DNA of 64,000 nucleotides. It comes from Taeniopygia guttata (lineage: Eukaryota > Chordata > Aves > Passeriformes > Estrildidae). The position numbers and the translations under genes are program-made. How positions within the stretch are numbered: position 1 is the first letter of the stretch; each line of letters opens with the position of its first letter. Below, in pieces: positions 14,005 to 29,000 of this stretch. The stretch is taken from contig NC_133036.1 in assembly GCF_048771995.1 (NCBI RefSeq), positions 15,841,001 through 15,905,000 of the forward strand, written 5' to 3'. The notes beneath the pieces were generated by a model, which did not search any database, was not told where the DNA came from, and was given only the letters and a program-made list of their open reading frames with translations.

Positions 14005-17000
14005 TACAGGGAATTTCCATCAGGTCAGCTGACAGTCAACCAGCTGGAAAGGATAATTATACATTCAGCATGATGCAAGACCACATTCTTGCAGCTCTTT
14101 TAATGATCCTATAAAAAGAATGATGAGAGAATGGGGAGAAAAATACAAATTCTCCTTCTTGTTCAAAATACTCACTTTTCTTCTCAGTATTATCTTTCCT
14201 ATAGCACATCACTCTAACACTTCAATTAAGAAACATTAAATTTCATTGTAAACAAAATTGTAAGGAATTCACATCCAGCAAAGGAATCAGTGAACTGTCC
14301 AAAATATTTAAAGCTTCAAATTTTCATAACTGCCCATCTCTTCAGGATTTAACTTCAGTGGAACCTGCAGATGCTCAGAACCTTAAAATATTCTCCATGT
14401 TGTATTGGAATTAGAGATGGAGTCTGGATTACACAGTGCCTGACTTAGACTCTAAATCAAGAGAAATAAAAAGTTACTTAAAAGTAATCACTCACAGATT
14501 TCTAAATTTAGAATAGTCATGATCCCAACTGGCTGAATAAAACAGTTCACAAATGTTACTTCAGTCCATAGATTCTGAAAGATGGCATCTGCTGGTCTTC
14601 AACAGAGAAACATTCTGTGGTTTAAAAGGCCAATATATAGAGTGCACTAATAACACTGACAGAAACTAATCTATAACAGCAGGTCTAGGTTTTAAAAGTT
14701 ATCATGGAACTAAGAAGATTAGGAATTTTTCTTTAAAATAAAAATTAATTCCTGGGGGTGGAGAGGGGACAGACATATTAGCATTTATGTAAAATTAGTA
14801 GACAAATATTAAATATGCTCACTAGCACAACATTTCTGAATTATGTATTTTCAAAGTTCTTCTGTGAGCTGAACTTTCCGATTATCTTTGTCCTGACTTG
14901 AATAGCAAAGATTTAAAGAACTGGAGAAAAGTAGATTAAGAAAAATAAAATACATGCTGGAGTCACAATATTCTTTAACCTTCAATCAGAGACCTTGCAA
15001 GAAAACTGGGCATGTGAAGATCAGCATGTGAAAGATAGCATCCATTAAGGTTTATGCTGCAATGGCTTTAGGGTTCATGAATAACAAAAAATGAGCTCAG
15101 TCAGGAAAAGTGGTTGAATAAAACTGAGACTAAATACAGTATCCACACTAGGCCCAGGAAATCCACCTTCCTGTGAACTTAGTTAATGCTGTTTTCCTAT
15201 TAGAAAAGTAAGGAATTTGTTCAATTTTAAAGCAGATAAATGAGGAAAATTTACAATTTCCAGACTATTATAGTCAAGTAACAAGTCTGTCCTTACTGGG
15301 AAATGTATTTCAGGCATGGAATGGATGAAATGAAATTAAGTGGTGCCTTCAGTGAGTTCTAGTTCAGTACACACACAAGTATCTGTAGAGGCAACAAAGG
15401 AGTAGGAAGGGAAAAACCTGGAAATTTTTACAGCTTATATAAATGAGTATTTATTTTACATTCAGTAGATGAACCCCAACATGCAATGAATGTAAACAGA
15501 ATAAGTGTTCTCCGAAGAGCTGGTAATACAAAATGGTAGGTAATAAATTAGTTGTATAACCCTCCCTGCCTCCCTGCTCAATTGTCAGCTTTAGGAATTC
15601 TCTGGGATCAACTAAAGGTGCTTGCTGAGCACTTCTGCATGCCCAGGAAAAGTCTTCAGTGGCCCCAAACATCAACTCATGGCACTTTGTCCATGATTAC
15701 TTGGTAGATGTAGGTGACTGATTTAAAAACAGAGCTCTGAGGAAAGTATCTGAATGAAAAATAACCTTGAACTACATCAGGTAACAGCCAAGAGTCTTTG
15801 TAAGAGAAAAAGATATGCTTTTCTGATAACGTCAGAATATAATCTCCCTTTTTAAGACTGCAGAAAAGGACTCCTGTTTGCTAGAATGACTAAACAAATA
15901 ATAAATTATTTTCCAGTGTTTTCATAAATTTTGTTTGAAAATACACATTAGACATTGAAGCTCCAGCAGTTATAAATATGAAGACAAGAATCTTGCAATA
16001 GCTTTGTGACTAAAACTCTCCCTGAATGAATAATCCATATCTTTACAATGCTGACCAAGGAGACCTCAAATGCAACACCTGGAACTATAGAAAACCTTTA
16101 ATAACTATATTATCTTTGTATGTAAAAGGAAACATTTTGTATAGGTCATGTGAAAGGGGTTGATCCCATTCAAAGTTTATATGTGAAACAAATAAGTCAC
16201 CATAGAGAATCACAATGCAGTAAATAAACTTCACTTTGAATCTTTGTTTTCTTTTTTAACAGCTCGATTTTTTCAGTCTGATTTGAATTTTTGTGTGTCA
16301 ATGTGGAAATACAGAGCTGTCACCTAAAAGAACTGTAGAGAAACTGTTTAAAACAAATTGGCCTAAGTACTGAATCACTGAGACACTGAATTATTTGGAT
16401 TGTGAACCTTAATTTGTACTGCATCACACATAAACAATGCCAAATGTGAACAAGTCAACACAAGTCACACTCAGTTTCTGAAAATCTTGAATTCTAGTTT
16501 GAATTCTGTGAGCATTATTTAAGAGAACATATCCATATTTCATGAGGGATTCTTGTTGATTTATCCCTGAAAAAAAATCTTCTCTTGAAAAAAATTAAGA
16601 GAGGCTTTAAGACACTTCTCCTAAACTAAGTTACCTGAAAAATCAGTGCTACTACACATGAATAAATATTATTTTTAAAAATCATACAAATTGAGCTGTA
16701 TTTTATCTTTGTAAATGTGTCTTACTAAGTTCCACCACTAGGACAGTAGAAAAAAATAATAGTGATACATCTCCATCTAATTGTTTATGTCTTTCTCAGT
16801 GTTATTATAGGACTAACATATTCTCCCTCTCAACTTTTTTTTTTTTTTTAATTGTGGTAGCACCACTGGGAGCAGGTGCCTTGAAGTGGGGGCACATACC
16901 AAGCCTGACCTCCCTATGAACAGCTCTAAATTCCCTGATCTCGTTATGAATATTTTTTCTTCAAATGCAAAGCTGCAAAATGCATGAAGGCTAAAGTAAT

Positions 17001-20000
17001 TCAATTAAGTATCTATTCTGAGCTGGAAAAGACCATTTTGTTAGAAGCAGTGGAGCACTAGTTTAACCCTGGTGCTCAGAATTCCCAAGCAAGTCAGCAC
17101 ATTAAGCCAGCTCTTCAACTTAAGAACAATTACTGTCATTTATCAGCCTGAATAGCAATAATGCACAAATCGACAGCTTTCAAGAGGCAAAGACCGAGCT
17201 AGGTGTAATGATATGCAAAGCCACAGCACTCTGCATTTTGAACTGTCTTCAGCCCATCAATACATCTCCAAGTACCTACAATTTATCAATACAAATGTGG
17301 TACCCAATGAAGGCAGGACCAAAAAGATAAATATGAACAGGGTGGAATAAAAGGTTCAAGAATGTTTGAATTTTATAATGATGAAGTGCAGATCACATTC
17401 TTACAGCTTTTTACATGCAGTGACCTGATCACATCACATTTCCCTCAGTAAGAGGAAACTAGGATAAGAGATAATCTTTCCTTCAGGTAGTTGAAAGCAG
17501 CTGCTTTGCTATTTTGCCTTTTTATGTTGTTGTTGATGTCTCCTTTCTTTTCTATTCTTTCTTTTTTCCCCTGCCATTTCTATTTCAAATGTGCATCTAT
17601 GTAGTATTTACACAGACATGGTTACTTCTTATTGAAATATATAATTAACATACCATTATTTTATCTCAACAAAGCATAGCATATACAGAAAGCATCATTT
17701 GTGTCTCATTACCTTATAAACTGATTTTAGTAGCAATTGAAGGACTAAAGGAATGGTTGAAATTATCTAATAGCATAGATAGCCAATAGCATTCAGCTCA
17801 TGAAAGTCTCAAGCCTATAGAACTGATTTCCTCTGTACCTGATCTAATTGTGTGGGGGTTTTGTTGTTGACTTTTTTGGCTTTTTTAGCATTACAGCTTC
17901 TTTGTGGACAGAATCTTTCAACAACCAGAGCTATTGCAGTGCTCGGGTATTTAGATTCCCTTGCTCATACAGGCAGGTATGGGCATTTGGATTAGCAGCT
18001 CACATATGCAGGGAACAAAAGGATTTCTAGGTTTTACCATGACAAATAAAAATTAGGATTATTTCACCTGCAAGTCTGCAGTTCTACCTGAAACATCTTG
18101 TTTTATAATATCTTTTCATTTTCTAATCCTTAATTTCTATTATTATACCATGTAAACTGTTATATGTTTTCCTATCTTGATTCAAGATTTCAAGGAGTTC
18201 CCTTGAATTAAACATCTACTTTGAAATGTATTTTGCACGGGGCTATTACCATGCAAGATATTTTTTTCTACACTATTTTCATCTTCCAAAGCTTAATAAT
18301 TTTAAAGAAAGCACTAAGATGCCCAGATGGATGTAGTGAGCAATGAGCAGAACCAAAAGAGGGTTTGTTAAAGAGAAAAGAGACTTTTAGGTGAAAAGCA
18401 GAGAGCAAGAGCTCTGGAGTTTATTCTGAGCACTACTACAAACTTCTCATAGCTGAACACATCCCTAAAACCTGTGCTTCCTCAGTTTCCCCACAGACAG
18501 CTCTTTTCTAGCCACAGGGTAAAGCTTCTTCAGGGGACAGGTGGCAGTTACTGATCCATGGAAAACACAACACCCTGACCTACGGAATATCTGTGTGGTA
18601 TTCCTGAGCAGAGGACTGGAACAGCATTGTCTTCAGCCTTCATCAGACAGAATTAGCTATACCATATGAGGATATATAGATCAAACTTGAGAGGACTTAA
18701 CAGGAGCCTTCACATTATTTAAAATACAATTTTAAAAATAAATGGTTTATGGTCTTTGTATAATTCATTCATCATCTTCTGACATTTGGGGGGAAGGTGG
18801 ATGTTCAAATGCTTTGAGTTTATTTTTCAAAATCTTTTTTTTGCGTCTGGCAACTTTTTTCACAAACTTCTGCCTTCTTACCAAGGGAGCACATTTCATG
18901 TTCCTAAGCATATCTGTCTTTCAGGCAGCAGCTGCTGAGGTGAGCAGAGATGCAGAGACCCAACATCTCAAAGTGTGAGGTGAACTGAACCTAAGGGATC
19001 CTTCCCCGTGACCTTCGTTCTGCTGCTGATTACAGCTGTTCACTGGTTTGGTGGACTTACCAGTTAATGATAGGAGTATTCTTTCAGAAGTAATTCACTG
19101 TCAAGGTTACTGAAGAAATAATGTGCAGGACCTTCCCATTTCAAGGCAAAACACAGAGAAAGCTACCACTGATTAAGACAGCAGAGTTTTGAGAACTTAA
19201 GAACTGCTGTGTTTGCTCCAGTATTCTGCTTTCAGCTCAGTTAGCAATGCATATGGAAGAATCCACCATAATGGAAACATAATAGCATTATTTTCCAAGA
19301 AGGTGAATGGGAAACTAAGCAGAACACAATGAATGCTTATTTTGATTTATATCTCTCTTACTTGTTACTGTGTTGGCAACACTTACGATTTTTCACAAGT
19401 CTCCTATTACTTGGTATTTCTTCTCATCTAACCACTCCTGCAGCTGTATTATTATATTTTAAAAATCTCATTTTCTCTTTCTAAATTATGTTTCTAACAT
19501 TCAGTAATTACAAGAAAACACTGCATGTTCCAAGCCAAAAGTTTCAGAATACAAAGGGAAACGAAAAGAAAAAAAAATGCATTGTTTTTTAAAAAATGTT
19601 TTGAACCAATATAATTGGGCTTTTTATCAAAAATGCAGTGGTCATTTTTCTGGAATATTCCTGTAAGTAATGGCTCTAAAGCTACAATCCCAACAGAACT
19701 TTCATCCCTTCTCTTTCTAACATGTTTGTGTCCAGCCTCTCTGCTGTTATCAAGCTCTATTACTCCTGTCTAATAGCAGCATCAGAAGTGCAAATTTGCT
19801 ATAAAAATCCAAGGCACAAACCATTACATTGATAAAAAAAATAAATAAATTATTCAGAAGAAGAGGAGAATACTCTCAAATAAAAGTGTAACCTGAACAA
19901 CCTAAATGACATGTTATTGTGTCAAGTTCCTTTGTTCATTTCTTTTGTCTAAACTGACTGAGAGTTTGATCTTGCTTTCTCTGAATTCAAAACAAAACTT

Positions 20001-23000
20001 CCATTTTTTTTCTTTGAGAAAGCACAGAAATATCTTCTGAAACACAATGATATCCTCTGCTGAAAAAAAGTCAGATTTATCACTTCCTTGGCTCATGTAA
20101 TAAGCAGAAACAAAATGGTAAGAAAAAAATTAAATAGAGTTTTAACAACCAATTAACTTATAAACTGTGGTGTACAAACAATAAAATGGGAGTCAAACCC
20201 TCTCCAACTGAATAAAAACTTCTTGACTCTTGTTACTCTTTGAACTATCCACGCAGTAATTTAGAAGACAGTGCAAACTCACAGACTGAAAAGAATAGAG
20301 GGCAAATCAGGGCTAATTCAGGGATTCAGATCCAATGTTGATATATTTGCACATGCTACAACCCAAATAGGAGGGTTTTCTTCAATGTCATCTTATTATT
20401 CTGCAAGGCAGGAAAACAGACAGTTCAATCACAAAATCATAATGCTTAAGCAGCATGAAATCATAAAGCTAGCAACAAAACAGGTGAAGCATGCTACATT
20501 TATGATTCATATGCTTCCTTTCACCCTAGCACAGCACTGGTTTGCTCACAGCCCTAAATGGCCAGTCCCTGCTGCTCTCCCCAGCACAAGAGGAGTGAGC
20601 AGTATTGTCCTTTTGGGGGTACTTACTGTGCTGCACTCCATCAGACAAAAATAATGCACATGAATACTTTAACTGTTTAGCCAACTGTACATAGAGGTAA
20701 CAAGACACTCAAAATAGGATTGTTGTTTAGACACCTATATAAAGCTGAATGCATACAAATAATCTTTACTGTCATATTTTAGATCCATTGAGATTGGTAT
20801 ACAGCTACAATGCAGTTGGGTGGGTTTACTTTGCTACAGACATCCAAATTCCCCTAAAAATGGACATGAACCAATATGAAAAATTATTTGCAAAATTATA
20901 TCTATAAAAGAAAGTCTGAAAGAAAGTCTAAAGAAAGTTTGTCTTTGCTTATTTAGTGTTCTCATAGTTTCTTCAAACTGTGATTTTGAGATCATTAGCA
21001 TTGATATTCTCAAGCACATGAAGCAAGTACAGCTTGAAAGAGGTGTCTCCTTGAGATGTGTGTAAAAATCCAGAGCAGAAACAATTTAGAGAAAACTCTC
21101 AACTCTATCTCATGCCTCCACAAGGTGACATACATGACAAAATAAACTGGGACATTTCCTCTCTGTGATAAGGCTGGATTGAACACAGAGATGAGGAGGA
21201 AATGGAAAGGACAGCTCAGATCACCTCAGGGGGGCTGGAGACTTCTTCAGCCTCTGCAGCAGGTGGGTAAAGAATTGACCTGCAGAATTCAATCCACCTG
21301 TTATTACCCCACATCTTCCTGATACAAGCCAATCTCTAGCAAAAGGATTATATTTTCTGGCGTGACTAAATAATCTAAAAGAAGTGAACTAGGCTCCCAA
21401 CTGCCTTTTTATAAATTTCAGCCATGTCTCATACACTGGCATTTGTTCATTACAAGGTAAATACACCTGCTATACTGCCATCTGTTGTCAATCAATAATC
21501 CACAGCATCAACAAAATTTCTACATTGTTTTCAAGATAACATCGTTGCTCTCAAAAATTATTTGAACCAGCTTGTCGTATATAATGTGAATATAGTAAAG
21601 ATGTCTTTTTCAAGATGTATTTACAATATTCTTTAGCATATGAAACTTGTTGCAGTCAAAAAGAAAAGTTAATGATACAGGAACTAATGCATATCATTTT
21701 CTGAATGCTAATTCTGAGACATCTTTTAGTATTTTCTACCTCAATCAAAAATTCTTCCATTTCTCATTTTAGCCAGAAGACAGAGTCACTGTTTCCTTAT
21801 GAGGATCCTCCCCACACACACTATCCTGCCATGTTCCTAGAACTATGGTAGCTTTCAACCACCTAAATGTTAATAACCACAATAGAAATTGCAAGTTATT
21901 CGGAATTTTGAGGCCCTGATTCCACACAGGATCTTACCATTGCCTTAGGTGAAACTCCACTTCAGCAGCTTATGATAAATCTTTCTAGAATATATCAGGG
22001 GTGATATATATACTTCTGTCATCTTAGTATCTCTCCAGCCACAACCTTTAGCTCAGTGAAATTTCCACAAAAGTAGAGGCAGCCTTCACAAAGAGAGTTT
22101 ACTGATCCCTCTTTCTGAGAGGGGATTTTACCTCTGCTCATCAGGGAACTGCAGCTCTGGAATAAGAGCTTGCTACTAAGCTAAATCTAGTGCAAATTAA
22201 TAACCAAGAGTGCAGCACACAAGAAGCAGTGTTAGGAAAAGCAGATAACTCATGGTCCCGTGTTCTTCACATGCAGGTGTCCCCAGGAAATGAGCAGGTT
22301 CCTGTCACACAGCTTGAAAATACAACTCAAGATCAACATGAGCTATAATTAATTCATCAATTAACAACATACCACTGCACTTACTGAAATGGCTGCACAG
22401 GAGTAAAATCCTGGCTCACAAACTACAGATATCACGAAAAGACAAGCAGAAGGCAAACGAAACACAGATTACAAGTAGCTGAACTCCTGGAGTTCTGCGA
22501 GTACTCACCACAGTGACCAAAACCTTCTGTTTGAAAAGGCTTAACATGAAAATCAATTTGTCAACCATCCCACTAAATCTGAATTCCACAACACTGTAAG
22601 GAGATTACAGGTGTTTTAAAATTCATTTTAGTTACATATTTAATTTGCAATCACAAGCAAGTGTTTCAGCAGTCATACGTTATGTGGCTACACCTGTAGT
22701 GACATAACAAAAACTGCTGATTTGGGGCCCTGTCTGGCACTGACAAAATAGAGAATCTAAAAAATCAGGGTTACCCTTAACAGCTGGATTAGCTGCAAAG
22801 GTGTATTCTAGGGGTTTTTTCTTGCTTTAAAGCAAAGAAAGCAAAAACCCACTCAGAATTCAAACAAATGTGTCAGTGAGCACTCGAGAATTCATCAACA
22901 CAGATACCCAAGTTGTCTGTAAGAGGAAAACATTTTGCAGGTACCCTGTGAATTAGTCTGATCCCTGGTAAATTACAAAAGGTTTATTTTTTCCAAGGGG

Positions 23001-26000
23001 AAAACTACTATATTTCATTTCCACAAAATTTTAATTGAGACAGGTTTGCAGAGCATTTTTGCATAAGACACAAATTCCTACATCTGAATACATTCTGCTC
23101 TTTCATTTTTTTTTCTTAAAAAAACAATACAAACTTACATACACAACAAAATGTCTTTTCTCAATGATCAGACATTTCTTTATAAAGTTTTCACTGCTAC
23201 CTAACAGGTACAAGTTTCATGCACAAAACATCAATAATTTAGCTTCTGAAACTTTGTGTTACTTCCCATGAAAGACATCCACACACATTTAGAGTTCAAA
23301 AGGTTTAAAATGTTTCTGCAGCATTACCAAGGGTCATGATGGTAACAGCAGACAAGGTAGGGAGACTGCACTGCTATTAATTATTACTTATAGTACATAG
23401 TGTTTAATTAATTGAGCAATAAAAGGTATTGCTATGATTTATCAGAGTATTAAAATCTCATTCACTGGATTCTTTTTCTTTTTTCTTTTTCTTTTTCTTA
23501 TTTTTTTTTGCTACTGAACTACTGAATTTAGTATTATAAAGCAAGGATTATACCTTTTCAGTTTAATTAGGTAATCCAGTTTTGGAGCAAGTTAAATGGA
23601 ATTCTTCTGAATATTAGTAAGAAGAAAATAGAAGTTGTATTATCATTAGAAAAACAAAAATCTAGGGTAGATATTTTTTAAATATATCCTTCATCTTAAA
23701 TGTATGCAACTGCAGAACTGCACAAAAAAACCCGAAACAAACAAAAAAACAAACAAACAAACAAAAAAGAAAATAATGAAAATATTGTTTAGGAAGTCCA
23801 GCATTTGGGAAACTCAAAAAAAACCTGGAAAAATGACAAAAAAATGTGAAATCCAACTGTAACAAAAGGAAAACAACTGGTAACCAGACAGGGTTTTATC
23901 ATCATTCTTTTTTATAGTTTATGAAGAAGTATTAACTGACAACAATATTGCATTTCAGTGTCAAAAATCAAGCTTATTTCTGCTTCATCACCACTCTTTT
24001 AGAGATTTTTTTCAGAAATAAGCCATCTCTATTAAAAAGGGAAAATGTAACTAATATCAGGCAAACTTTTAGATAGAAATATTCTCAATATATTTCTACA
24101 AAAAAATTCCTGAATTATTTTCAATTTCCCATCATTAATACTGGTTTTGGGACTACTTCTTTTGTGCTAAAAGTGCAGAAGCAGCCAGTATGGTACCAAG
24201 ATGTAAAGACCTGAATTACTGAGCTCAGCACTCTTGCCTGCATGTATAAAGCTCACAAATACATTATGTGCAAGAAAAACAATGTATTATTGCATAACAT
24301 TCTTAATTGCATCTCTCCCGGCAGGACTCCATCCAAACACGGCGTGTTGTATCTCTATAAAAAATATTTTGTAGAAGGACTTTGGAAAAGCAGAGAGTTA
24401 GTAAACAGATAACCATTGCACATATAGTTACAATGCATTATGTATTTAATAACCTAAATTTTTCAGTTGACAGTGCAGATTTTTAGTGAACCTGAATGGA
24501 CAGAAACTCCACATGCTTATATGGAGTGCTATCTTTACCTGCTCTTATAAAGATAACCTATTAGCCCAAATGGCAGATACTATTTCCATGCTCACAAATA
24601 CTGCCTAAGTATTTCTTCACTTAAAGGCATATTTAGAGTTCATTTCTTTCCAGATTTGAATTTATATAAACGTTGGAGAAGATGAAAGTTTTCTGAACTA
24701 CATTTCCAGGGGAAGTGGGTGAGTTTGTTCTCCAAAAGCACATTATCAGCCTGGAGGAGAGAAACAAAGGAACATGGTATGTGAATGGCTTCCCAAGAGT
24801 GCTGTGGGACAGCATCTCTCATTCTAATAGTTTGCTGACAGTCTTTGCTATTTAGGTTTATGCTATTTAGAACATTTATGCATGTGAAGAAAGAAAAAAA
24901 AAATCTGAATTTTACAGGTAAAGTAGATTCTTGGGACTTATGTGCAAAATCAGTGAGAAATTTTTCTATCCCCTATCTTCCAGAAAAACTGTGAAGCTTT
25001 CCTTTAATTTCCATGACAGCAGTTGGGAAATAGCCCTTGTTCAATACTACAGGGGGATCTCCTCTGTTTTCCTGTCATTGCTTTCTTCATTACTAGAACC
25101 AGGCAAGGGCAATCCCAACAGCACATCTGCTGTGAATCTCTGACTGTTGTGAAGAGTTCCTTCAAATGCCACATTATCACATCCTGTTTAAGTTGGTTTC
25201 CCTTTGAAAACTCCAGCTTGGGCAGAAGGGAAAGCAAAATAGGTGGTGAAGAGGAGACCAGAGAGGAGATGCTGATGCCTGGATTTGTGTTTTTCCTCCC
25301 AAAGTTCCTACTCAGTGGAAGCCTTTCCATGGTACTGTCTAATTATTCACCTGCTGTCTTTAATACAAGATGTTATTGCAGCATTTCATATGGAAAGAGA
25401 GACTAGAAAAGCATCTGATATTATCTCAGTTACTGTGGGAAAAGTCCTCACTCTGACAGTGCTGATCTAGAACAAGGAATGTCAGCCTTGTTAAGAATCC
25501 TAAAAAGAAGTCACTGCATCCTTGTAGGCAGAGCCCAAGCTCACTCGTGCCAGCAGCAGTCCTGCAGGAATAAAGCCACCAGGAGCTGGTCAGTATAAAG
25601 CTGCTCAGTGCTCCATGCCCAGGCTGGCAGTGCCAGGGCTCCAGCCACGCTGCCCCAGCCCAGGGCACAGATGTGGGAACACATCTGGGAAAGGGAAAAC
25701 TGCCTGGCAGTGAGGGGAGGGGGCAGGAAAGGCAGGATGGAGGGAAGAGTGAAAACAAGAGCAGCCCTGAGAGCACCGAACCTGGAGGAGCCCCTGGCTG
25801 GGGCTGGGGTGGGCACAGGAGTTTGGGAGGAGTGATGCTGAGCCTATGAAGGAGAGGAGGGGAGCAGAGGCAGGTGTTATTTTTATTTTCTCTGTGTTTC
25901 TCACCATTCAAATCTGTTTCATTTGGCAATAAATTAAATAAATTTTCCCCAAGTCAGGCCTGATCTGCCCAGGACAGTGACAGGTAAGAGATCTCCCAGT

Positions 26001-29000
26001 CCTTGCCATGACCCCCAAGGCTGGCTGCAGGACAAGGTCAGCCCTGCACATCCCCAGGCTGATGAACAACACCCCTGACTGCCAGCTAAGGGGAGAATAG
26101 AACAAAAAAAGGGGGAAAGGTAAAGCTGGTAAATATAAAGAAGAGGGAATACTAGATTTATTTGAAATCTTATCTCTACCTGGGCTATTCTTGACTCTTA
26201 AGTTCTGCAGTCAGTCCCTGATATATTTGGATATTTTGATCACACATCCATACTGCCAATATTTATTTCAGTGACACATTTGGGCCTCTGTACTCACTTA
26301 GTTCTATTCTCAGCACACGACCAGAACCCTAAATATAGTCCCAGTCTGTCTGTGGGTATCATGCTGTGCAGCTACAACAAGCATGCTCTACTGCAGTAAC
26401 CCTTTCTTCTACCCTTGAATTGAGTAAGCACTTGGAAGGATCTGTATCTAAAAATGTTCCATTTCTTTTATTGTGTCAAATCCTGGTTTTATCTATTTGT
26501 AGTGAAAGATGTGAAACTGTATAAACTGGCTATAAATAAAGAAACATGCTTTCTAATAAACCTTGTATTAATCTGACAGGGTTTATATAAAAACAACCAA
26601 AAAAAGAAACTAATAAAATACTTCAAAATTATATTTTCAGGAGATATATGCTGAATAACCTTATGACACCTCCTGTCTTCTACACAATTACCATTCCCAC
26701 TAAATTTTTTCAGAATCACACAGCTAGATACAAACTCTATAAATGCTATCTTTAATGCTAGGCCCACCATCCAGCCCAACATATGGAGAAGTGATGGGGT
26801 TTTTTTCTGGTTTTCCCCCTTCCCCATTGAGTTCACACTTTTACATCTCCTTTCCTTAGGTAACCATAAAATCCTACCAAGAATGCAGAGTTAGATTTTT
26901 GTCCATTAGTAACGACACTCGTGGCTACTGAGGAGCACCAGGCTCACCCTTACACCCTCGGTTTGTGTAGCAGTTGTGATATTGATCCAACAGCCCACAA
27001 AACACAGCTCTCAATGGTTACCAGAACTGAGCAAAACACGTGCATTCTGGAATTATTAGCACTATCACAGCGAGATTAATTTCCTTTTGATGTTCTTCTA
27101 TCAGGAGCTCTACTTTGATTCATTGATGTCACAGAACAAATTAGTGCAGTACATAGCCAACAGTCTGATATTAAAATCGGACATTATTCTGCTGCTGATA
27201 CCAAACAATAAAGTAGCAGATGGCTTTTTTTTTTTTTCTTTTATGTCAGAGTAAAGGGCTGTACAAACCAAAATTATTTCTTTTTCTGGAAATTGTTCTT
27301 GTTGGTTTCATACATGGGTCAAAATCTTCACTGTCTGAAAGGACTACTTGTATGATCAAAGGTCAAACCTTCAGAGGCATAGAGAAGACAAGAGGGTTCA
27401 TAAGCTTCTGTGTTTTTGCTCTTTAGCTTTAAAGTGGCAACAAACCATAGTATCTGGTGAAGAAACAAACACTGACCAAATTGTGTTTAATTTTGGACAA
27501 AATATTTGCCAAACATTTGATTTTAATAACATTCTTTTATACACAAGAATTACTTATGCCACGTGCTAAACTTGCCTGAAAGAAATTATTTCTTCATGGT
27601 TAATTGAAAGCAAAGGTATTTACTCTGGCATCAAACCTGGATTTGTAAGTGCAAGCACAACTACTGCAATGTTCTTCCTTTCTACACTCAACATGAACTT
27701 GCTTCTCCAGTAGATTAAAGACAAATGTTAGGAGTTATTATTTGTTTCAGATGTAAATGTGAATTCAGGTAAATGTGGCTCAGGTAATTTCTCCAAGCAC
27801 ATCTTCCCATGATACTCCCAATGTTGTAAGGACGTCTGCACCTCTTTATTCAGCACAGCTGCTCTTCAGAACAGAAGGATTTGAACACCCAGGCTTAGGG
27901 ACAAGTCCCTGTGCTGAGGAACAGCCCAGCCAAGGCTGACACTTTTCCTCCTGCTGCCTGCCAGAATGCACAGGCACTGCAAGGAGTCATTGCCTATGGG
28001 TACCTTTAAATGAATTAATGAAACCAAGCACAAAAGTTTGTCTCACATTTTGTTCAGCCCTGAAAATGACAGGTAAAAATGCAGGGTTTGTGCAGCTATT
28101 CCTGCTCACCAGCAGAAGGAAAGAACATCAGATGCAGCAGAATCCTGGAATTTCAACTGCACAGACAGGATCAGAATATGTATCACATTCACTGTATGTC
28201 AAGTGGTTACTTCAATAGCTTTGTACAGTACAGTTTTCAGGAGCTTAGGAGAATGAACAAACTAGAGCCACTTACATTGACCTCAGCCTATGAGTCTGGC
28301 AAAGAGCAGGGAAACATCATTACATATTTAGTAAAAACAGAAGACTCAAAATACAGACTCTAAATAAATTATAGAATCTCTAAAATAGGAATAATACTTC
28401 AAAACTTTCATTTAAAAACACCTCAATGAGGAACATGTGTGCTGCTAAGTGGATTAGCAGCAATACAAGTCCTATGGAACAAAACAGGCCTTCTAACAAC
28501 TTGCAATTTGCATTTCCCCATGGAAGACTGGTGATTAGTTTTACATTAATTGCAGCATCCTCTTAATACTGTCCCAGCCAGGTTTCACTGGCAACCAGAA
28601 TCACTTTTCATTTCCAATTCTTATTAGCTGTTATATGTATCTAATGCTAGCATATGAGTTGAGTTGAGTTTTTCCATTATTCTCATTAATATGGGATCTT
28701 TTGAAGCTTGGACTACTCATTAAAGAGATTAAGGGTGGGGGCTGGAGAGGATTATCCATAGTTTACGTTATCTGTTGTAGAGAAAGTATCTGTGCTTGGC
28801 TTTTTAAAGTCATGTAAACTCTTGGCCATGATGTCAGACTTTAATACTCCCACTTGTTAAAAGGTAGACACTTAAATTCATTTAGAAGAGCAAATAAATT
28901 ACAAGTTAATAACACTGACCAGGGTATTTTTAGAAAGTTCTGTACAGCCAAGGATTTTCTTTCCTAAGCAAAATGTTTAACAAGTTCATAGCACTTTTCT

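Noticed and set aside
25426-25929. 167-codon open frame on - in a GC-richer patch
   Set aside because: It is proline- and leucine-rich low-complexity sequence with several competing frames on both strands and no recognisable domain or splice context.
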